Of a stretch of DNA of 64,000 bases, positions 58,763-64,000 are shown in pieces. The notes below the pieces were generated by a model. That model made no database searches. It was not told the DNA's origin and worked only from the letters and a program-made list of their open reading frames with translations. Source of the DNA: Misgurnus anguillicaudatus (Eukaryota > Chordata > Actinopteri > Cypriniformes > Cobitidae). A program made the position numbers and the translations under genes. The stretch's first letter is position 1. Each line of letters opens with the position of its first letter. The stretch is taken from contig NC_073356.2 in NCBI RefSeq assembly GCF_027580225.2, forward strand, positions 9,997,001 through 10,061,000. Reading direction: 5' to 3'.

Positions 58763-59694
58763 CAGTGATGGGAATAATGGCGTTATAAGTAATTGGCGTT
58801 AGTAACGGCGTTATTTTTTTCAGTAACGAGTAATCAAATAAATGACTGTTTCCCCCGTTATAACGCCGTTATCGTTACTGACATTAAAATGCTGCGCGTT
58901 ACTAAAATTGATCTCACTGTAGTGATTTTCAGCCGCGTATGCTCACTCTCCCACCCAAACACTGTTTTTCTCTTGTGTGTGTTGTGAGAAACATAACGGA
59001 TGATGATTGGCTTAATTTCCATCGGTAGCCAACCAGAGGCAGAGTTCACAAAAAGGCCCTCCCACACACGCAGTCCGAGTCAGAGGAGCGAGCAGCAGTG
59101 TTAAAAAGTCTGAGCAACTAGGTCACTTTGTCGCTAAATTTAGCAACTTTCTATCACTTTAGCGACTTTATAGGACAAATCTAGCTATCTTTTTTGGCGT
59201 GGTTGGAGACTTTTGTAGACTGACTTGAAAATAAGCGTTGTTTTCTCTTCTCAACGAGCAGTGGTTCTGCTGCTGACTGTGCCCCATCTCAAAGCACTGA
59301 CATGCAGCCCGGTCATCGCGCATCAATCACTCCGAAAACACCAGCGACAGGGCAATGGCAAGTACAACAAGCTCAAAGGTAGCGGTCGTAAACACGAAGT
59401 ATAAAGCACTACTTTTCCATTGTTGAGGTGAAAGGCAAGAATGTTTGTGTAATGTGCAACTTATGCCCATGAAGAAAAAGTCTCTCCACGTCAGTGGCAA
59501 GTAATTCTGATCTAGTAAAGCACCTCAAATCGTCACATGCTGCCACAAAATTAGTGATTTCTCTTTAGTGTCCATTTTAGTCATTTAACATAAGGGGCAT
59601 TCAAGTTGTTTGAAATATTTTTTTTTTAAAGTAACGCAGTAATTACTTTTCCTGGTAATTAATTACTTTTATAATCAGGCATGAAAACGGGTCA
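58763..59694 (+). mobile_element. hAT fragment with BED-type zinc-finger remnant
   Basis: The left end CAGTGATGGGAATAATGGCG is followed by repeated AACGGCGTTAT(T) and GTAACGAGTAAT. At 59423-59548 the plus strand reads VKGKNVCVMCNLCP, one stop, then DLVKHLKSSHAA, i.e. C-x2-C and H-x4-H of a BED finger, the N-terminal DNA-binding module of hAT transposases. The rest of the transposase is gone and the right end AATTACTTTTATAATCAG is degraded. It shares its left half with 16216-16809. Confidence 0.7.
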
Positions 59695-60183
59695 GGGGTG
59701 AAAAAAATGAGAAGGGTGCTCGAGGGGCGATGTGGCCTCTGATGGAGCCGCGAGGTGGGAGGACCCCCCAGAATAAATATTATGGCCTCATTAGGGAACA
59801 TGCTGTAACTTAACTTATTTATTCTTCAGGCATGTGATTGGCCAAGGACAAAAAAGAAGGAAGGAACTCAACATCCCTCCATGTGCGCAGAAACAAAATG
59901 CACACTATAACATACGCAAAAAATACATTATGACCATTATTTCAATTATTTAATTCTTTCAAATTTAAAATGTAAACATTTGACTAGTAACAGAAACCAT
60001 GTTTAATTAAATGGGTTCATAAATGTGGAAAGTAGCATTCCCATACTATTTTAAATCTGCAATCATTTTATTTTGCCATAATCTGACCATCAGTCGCAAG
60101 GCCATACAATTTTAAGTTGGCCTTGAAATAGGGTGGACCTGAAGGCCTACATCTAATTTAAAATGAATTAATTTTACAATATA
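59695..60183. other. Repeat debris, no gene
   Basis: GGCATGAAAACGGGTCAGGGGTG and GCTCGAGGGGCGATGTGGCCTC look like a transposon fragment. The rest is AT-rich and unassigned. Confidence 0.35.
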
Positions 60184-61904
60184 CAGGGAGTGCAGAATTA
60201 TTAGGCAAGTTGTATTTTTGAGGATTACTTTTGTTATTGTACAACTACAGTGCTCTTGGTCAATTCAAAATCTTAACAAACCCTCAAACCTGAACATTTA
60301 AGTAGTAAAAGTGAAATGTTGGTTTTCTTAAGAGAATATTTCTATGTACACCATTATTAGGCAACTATTTGTGTGCAGAATTATTAGGCAACTAAATGAA
60401 AAACAAAGATTTTACATCTCACTTGGTTTTTTTCACCTGTTAAAGTGAGAATAATAAACAAACTCTACATTTACAAAAAGAAAATAATAAAACGATAAAA
60501 AATAAAAAACATATAGACTCAGTGACCAATATAGCCACCCTTCTTTTCGATAACAGTCACAAGGCTTCCATTCACGGATTCAGTCAGTTTCTTGATCTGA
60601 TCTGAACCAACATTTTGTGCAGCCACAACCACAGCCTCCCAGACACTGTTCAGAGAGGTGTACGGTTTACCTTCACTGTAAATGTCCTGCTTAAGAAGGA
60701 ATCAAAAGGTCTCAATAGGGTTTAAGTCAGGTGAAGATGGGGCCATGGCATTAGTTTTTCATCTTTAAAGCCTTTACTGGCCAGCCACTCAGTGGAGTAC
60801 TTTGATGTATGTGATGGAGCGTTGTCTTGCAAAATAATCAGTCTTCTTGAAAGATACAAACTTTTTCCTGTACCACTGCTTGAAGAAAGTGTCTACAGTA
60901 CACTACAGACAGACAGGTATTATTAAAGATGAGCTTGTTGGACCTTTTTGGGTTGAAAATGGAAATAAAAAACAACTCTCAGACCTACTGCCAATTTTTA
61001 GAAGACACTTTCTTCAAGCAGTGGTACAGGAAAAAGTTTGTATCTTTCAAGAAGACCGATTATTTTGCAAATATAATGTGAAATTAATATTAATTTTCAA
61101 TGAATCAAAGTATTGTGTTGTGTCACACATTATTAGTTCTACGTCACATGTAAAGTATACCAATATTTGTCAGTGGGTAATAAAAGCCCTATTCACCGGC
61201 TACCACCACAAAGTAAATTTCATATCAGTTGAAAAAACTGCAACATTTAAGAAAACAAGGCGGCATTTGGTTTAAAAGATGGCAAGTAAAATAAAAAGCA
61301 TATCTCTGCAATACAGTTTCATTATTGTTCATTATTATCCAGAGCGCCTTAATATAACTTGAAAAAAATATGTGAGACCAAATCATATTTTGCGCCAGTA
61401 ACTGAAAAAGTTGGTAGCGCAAGTGCCACCAGTGGAAAAGGTTAATGTAGTTCCCTGCATCTGCACAAAATGTTGGTTCAGACCAGATCAAGAAACTGAA
61501 TTAATCAGTGAACGGAAGGCCCGCGACTGACATCGAAAATAAGGGCGGACACATTGGTCACTGCGTCCACATATTTCTTTATTTGTTATCGTTTCACTAT
61601 TACTTTCTTTTTGTAAATGTAGAGTTTGCTTATTATTCTCACTTTAACAGGTGAAAAAAAACAAGTGAGATGGTAAAATCTTTGTTTTTCATTTAGTTGC
61701 CTAATAATTCTGCACACTAATAGTTGCCTAATAATGGTGTACATAGAAATATTCTCTTAAGAAAGCCAACATTTCACTTTTACTACTTAAATGTTCAGGT
61801 TTGAGGGTTTGTTCACATTTTGAATTGACCAAAAGCACTGTAGTTGTACAATAACAAAAGTAATCCTCAAAAATACAACTTGCCTTATAATTCTGCACTC
61901 CCTG
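60184..61904. mobile_element. Tc1/mariner-type element, TIR CAGGGAGTGCAGAATTATTA
   Basis: Left end CAGGGAGTGCAGAATTATTAGG and right end ATAATTCTGCACTCCCTG inside ~220-bp inverted repeats, flanked by TA (60182-60183 and 61905-61906). Near 60530-60630 the minus strand keeps transposase-like codons (DQIKKLTESVN, VIEKKGGYIGH). The centre is rearranged and non-coding except for an unfamiliar 142-codon plus-strand frame at 60847-61275 created across an internal inverted repeat. Confidence 0.85.
60843..61054. repeat. Inverted repeat with 52-bp arms
   Basis: CTTCTTGAAAGATACAAAC... through AGTGTCT (60843-60894) is repeated in inverse at 61003-61054, separated by 108 bp. It lies in the centre of the Tc1/mariner-type element, and by eye I see no mismatch in the arms. 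Confidence 0.85.
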
Positions 61905-62461
61905 TAGTACTGGTTAAATGAATTAAATTATGGTTTTTGAGTCATGGGTTGAATAATTTTCAGATAAGCAAAAAAGTGATGTGGGAAAATAAAATAAGAA
62001 CAAATCAAGAAATGAGAAGGATATAAAATAGAAAAGAAAAAGTTACAAATGAAGTAAGATCTAACAGTATTGATTAGGTAGAAAAAACTGTATCAAATTA
62101 ACATAACACTGTTTTTATTCTATAAATTAAATATAATTGATCTTTTTAAGAAGTGGCTTGATATATGAAGACGTATTAACGATTCATCGTGCAAATGCGC
62201 GTTTTCTCAATGAATGAATTTGAATGAATTACGGTGAAATCCAGGCACATCCGAACACCAGGGGGCGCTCCCGTGCAGAATCTCCCTTTGTGCCACACAA
62301 GAAGTAGCATTACAAACGCTATTCCAGGAAATGTCTACACATGAATATTTATACGCTGTTTTCGAATTTGCACCATGGAAGAGAAGAAGCCCGAAGGAGG
62401 ACGCAAAAGAGAGTTTTTAAGTCGCTGAGAAGAGGAGAAAATTGTCAGAATAATGTAAACA
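61905..62461. other. AT-rich DNA, no gene
   Basis: No frame of note until an ATG at 62374 that opens only 17 codons (MEEKKPEGGRKREF...). The ACACCAGGGGGCGCTCC motif at 62255-62271 is noted separately. Confidence 0.4.
62256..62270 (+). promoter_or_regulatory. CTCF-like core motif
   Basis: CACCAGGGGGCGCTC matches the central CTCF consensus. A weaker one, GGCAGGGGGCGCCC, is at 9024-9037 inside a transposon. Motif match only; many fish transposons carry such strings by chance. Confidence 0.3.
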
Positions 62462-62563
62462 AACCAGAGCCGTTATTGGAGAAACATTTCAACACTGGAG
62501 AACAATGAAGGAACAGAGAGGTGTCAAGACAGACGCGCAGGTCGCAAAAATTCCCCTCGACAG
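62462..62563 (+). pseudogene. Exon-like fragment ending at a splice donor
   Basis: One frame gives TRAVIGETFQHWRTMKEQRG, VKTDAQVAKIPLDR and then a donor, CAG/GTAACA at 62564. A TAA lies five codons upstream of this stretch. The look (a short basic exon with WRTMKE and KTDAQVA before a donor) recalls small first exons in transposon-associated fish gene predictions, but I cannot name the family. Confidence 0.35.
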
Positions 62564-63909
62564 GTAACAGTGATTATTCTTTCTTTGTGTAATAATTATT
62601 GTTGTACTGTTATTCAGGTATATCGACGTTGTTCTTGTACTGTAGTTGTAAGGCAGTGACTAGTCTGCTACATGCTAGTTGAAATGGGAGTAGGTAGCGT
62701 CGACTGATCTAACGTCTTATGTGTTTATTATCATATCATTTCACATAATGAATCCACTGACGCAACACAGCATATGCCAGTGGTAAACAAACACTCGTGT
62801 TCAAATACTCGTGCACGAGTTATGGAAGGCGTTTCCTAGAAATGAGCTGTGAAGGAGGGAGGCTGTTCTTACGCATGCGCTTATTTAAAAAACTCAGTAA
62901 CGGTCTTTGGATTCTCAATCGGCGGAAACATCCTCTTTTGCGCCTTTAAGTATTTGCTTTTTCATTTAAAACATAGCAAAAGTACGCGCAAACACATTAC
63001 GAGCTATTATAAACATAAACAAAGTAGATTATGTTGTATATATTCAGGGGTGTGATTCTTCCGGAAAAATCCGGAATTCCGGCTTTTCCGACCTGAAAAC
63101 GAGGCTTTCGTGAATCATGCAAATCCATTTTTTGTGTTTATGTGGGGGTTGCAAGGCACCGTTATAAATGGCAGCATATCACTGACTCCGCAAGTAGTCT
63201 ATTTATTTGTCACGATCGAACTTCAATTCAAAGCAGAGCTCACCAAAGAGCTTGCAGTCAGATCCGGCGTGTGGTCTTGGCTGCGAATAAAAACAAATCA
63301 TGCGTTTGCCTACAAATAGAATGAGAGGAACACATCTTTCACTCTCAACCAAACTAACAAACTAGCCAATAAGAAGTAGAATAGGGAGGGGTCTTTGAGG
63401 TGTGGCTGAGATCCAGCTGCAGATGCCGCGCGGCCGCGGAGATGTCATAACAAGTTGACGTTACCAGCAGGATGAAGAGTATGTTTATGAAGCGTAGACT
63501 AGGTAAGACGACCTTTTTGATAAAGGACTTGAATCAGTGGCGCTGGGCATGGATAGAAGGAATAGGCAGCGGCACCATTTTAGTAGTAAATTAAGAGAAC
63601 CTGCCAGGTGTTTGCTGCTTTTACAAAACTGTCCGTTTCAAATTAGACCGCTATATGCCAGTAATGTAAATATCAGATTTCTCGTCGAGGTGAAATGCTG
63701 TCTCGCAATATCAATATAATTTGCTTGCATTATTATTCTGTAATCACTCACGTTAACGCACGCATATAAGTTACGCGAATCAGATCCAACGTCATCCTGA
63801 CGAACACGCGCATACATTTGCTCCTCTTAATGGTTTGTGAATCTGGCAGTAATGCTTGCGAATACAGAATAATATAATGACAAACACACACTTTCATGGA
63901 TCTGGTTTC

Positions 63910-63910
<1 letters not shown>
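62564..63910. other. No gene recognised
   Basis: At 63045-63085 CAGGGGTGTGATTCTTCCGG and CCGGAATTCCGGC resemble a hAT terminus. A GC-rich patch (GCCGCGCGGCCGCGG) lies at 63427-63441. Short frames (up to 69 codons) show no family features. Confidence 0.4.

Positions 63911-63958
<48 letters not shown>
63911..63958. repeat. (GT)n microsatellite
   Basis: About 24 uninterrupted TG units. The minus-strand His-Thr frame across it is an artefact. Confidence 0.95.
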
Positions 63959-63960
<2 letters not shown>

Positions 63961-64000
63961 CTGTGCCAAAAGAACTATGCAAAAGACAAATGCACTTGAC

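Noticed and set aside
60847..61275. 142-codon plus-strand gene in the Tc1/mariner-type element
   Set aside because: Generated across an inverted duplication and AT-rich DNA; no family features, and the transposase remnant is on the other strand.
63748..63969. His-Thr repeat protein on the minus strand
   Set aside because: Translation of a (GT)n microsatellite.

Overview
The window looks like a repeat-rich stretch of a teleost nuclear genome, most likely a cypriniform fish. The reasons are the repertoire of hAT, PIF/Harbinger, Tc1/mariner, L2, L1/Tx1, Ty3/Gypsy and endogenous-retrovirus copies, a tRNA-derived SINE, long microsatellites, and a TGEKPY-linked C2H2 zinc-finger gene with spliced exons. 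All family names here are by eye; no database was searched. There is no sign of bacterial gene organisation.

Layout. (1) 1-12412: a large GC-rich composite repeat present as two direct copies (1-3085 and 4828-7908, about 1.7 kb of other sequence between). Each holds a nine-unit ~138-bp tandem array. The second copy continues through a ~112-bp array that was split by an L2 LINE, itself split by a 1.8-kb DNA transposon with 5-bp target duplications. (2) 12413-15900: an L1/Tx1-like LINE remnant holding a solo LTR, then an inverted copy of the composite repeat end with a 46-bp minisatellite of perfect 5' splice-site motifs. (3) 15900-18996: hAT fragments and simple repeats. (4) 18997-36253: a decayed endogenous retrovirus on the minus strand. 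Its pol holds a small hAT-like MITE, its upstream internal region a 3.4-kb hAT, and its 5' LTR two Harbinger copies, which contain a further hAT and a Tc1 element.

(5) 37649-58167: one minus-strand zinc-finger gene. An acidic N-terminal exon (57720-58167) is joined in phase to a last exon at 45450, which encodes about 25 C2H2 fingers. That last exon is broken by a 5557-bp transposon (39448-45004) inserted with a 2-bp AT target duplication between the two histidine codons of finger 4. The ~12-kb intron carries hAT and Harbinger elements and a very young Ty3/Gypsy element (49675-55783) with near-identical LTRs, a PBS matching tRNA-Ile, one frameshift in gag and a Tyr where reverse transcriptase motif A should have its catalytic Asp.

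(6) 58294-64000: foldback and hAT elements, a Tc1/mariner-type element, and low-coding DNA with an exon-like fragment and a (GT)n tract.

The only host gene I can support is the zinc-finger gene, and it appears disrupted in this haplotype. Everything else is mobile DNA, often nested three or four deep with intact target-site duplications, so relative insertion order can be read directly. The most unusual items are the transposon inside the zinc-finger coding exon, the splice-donor minisatellite, the element with CAACCCCGTCAC iterons, and the direct pair of GC-rich array-bearing repeats.
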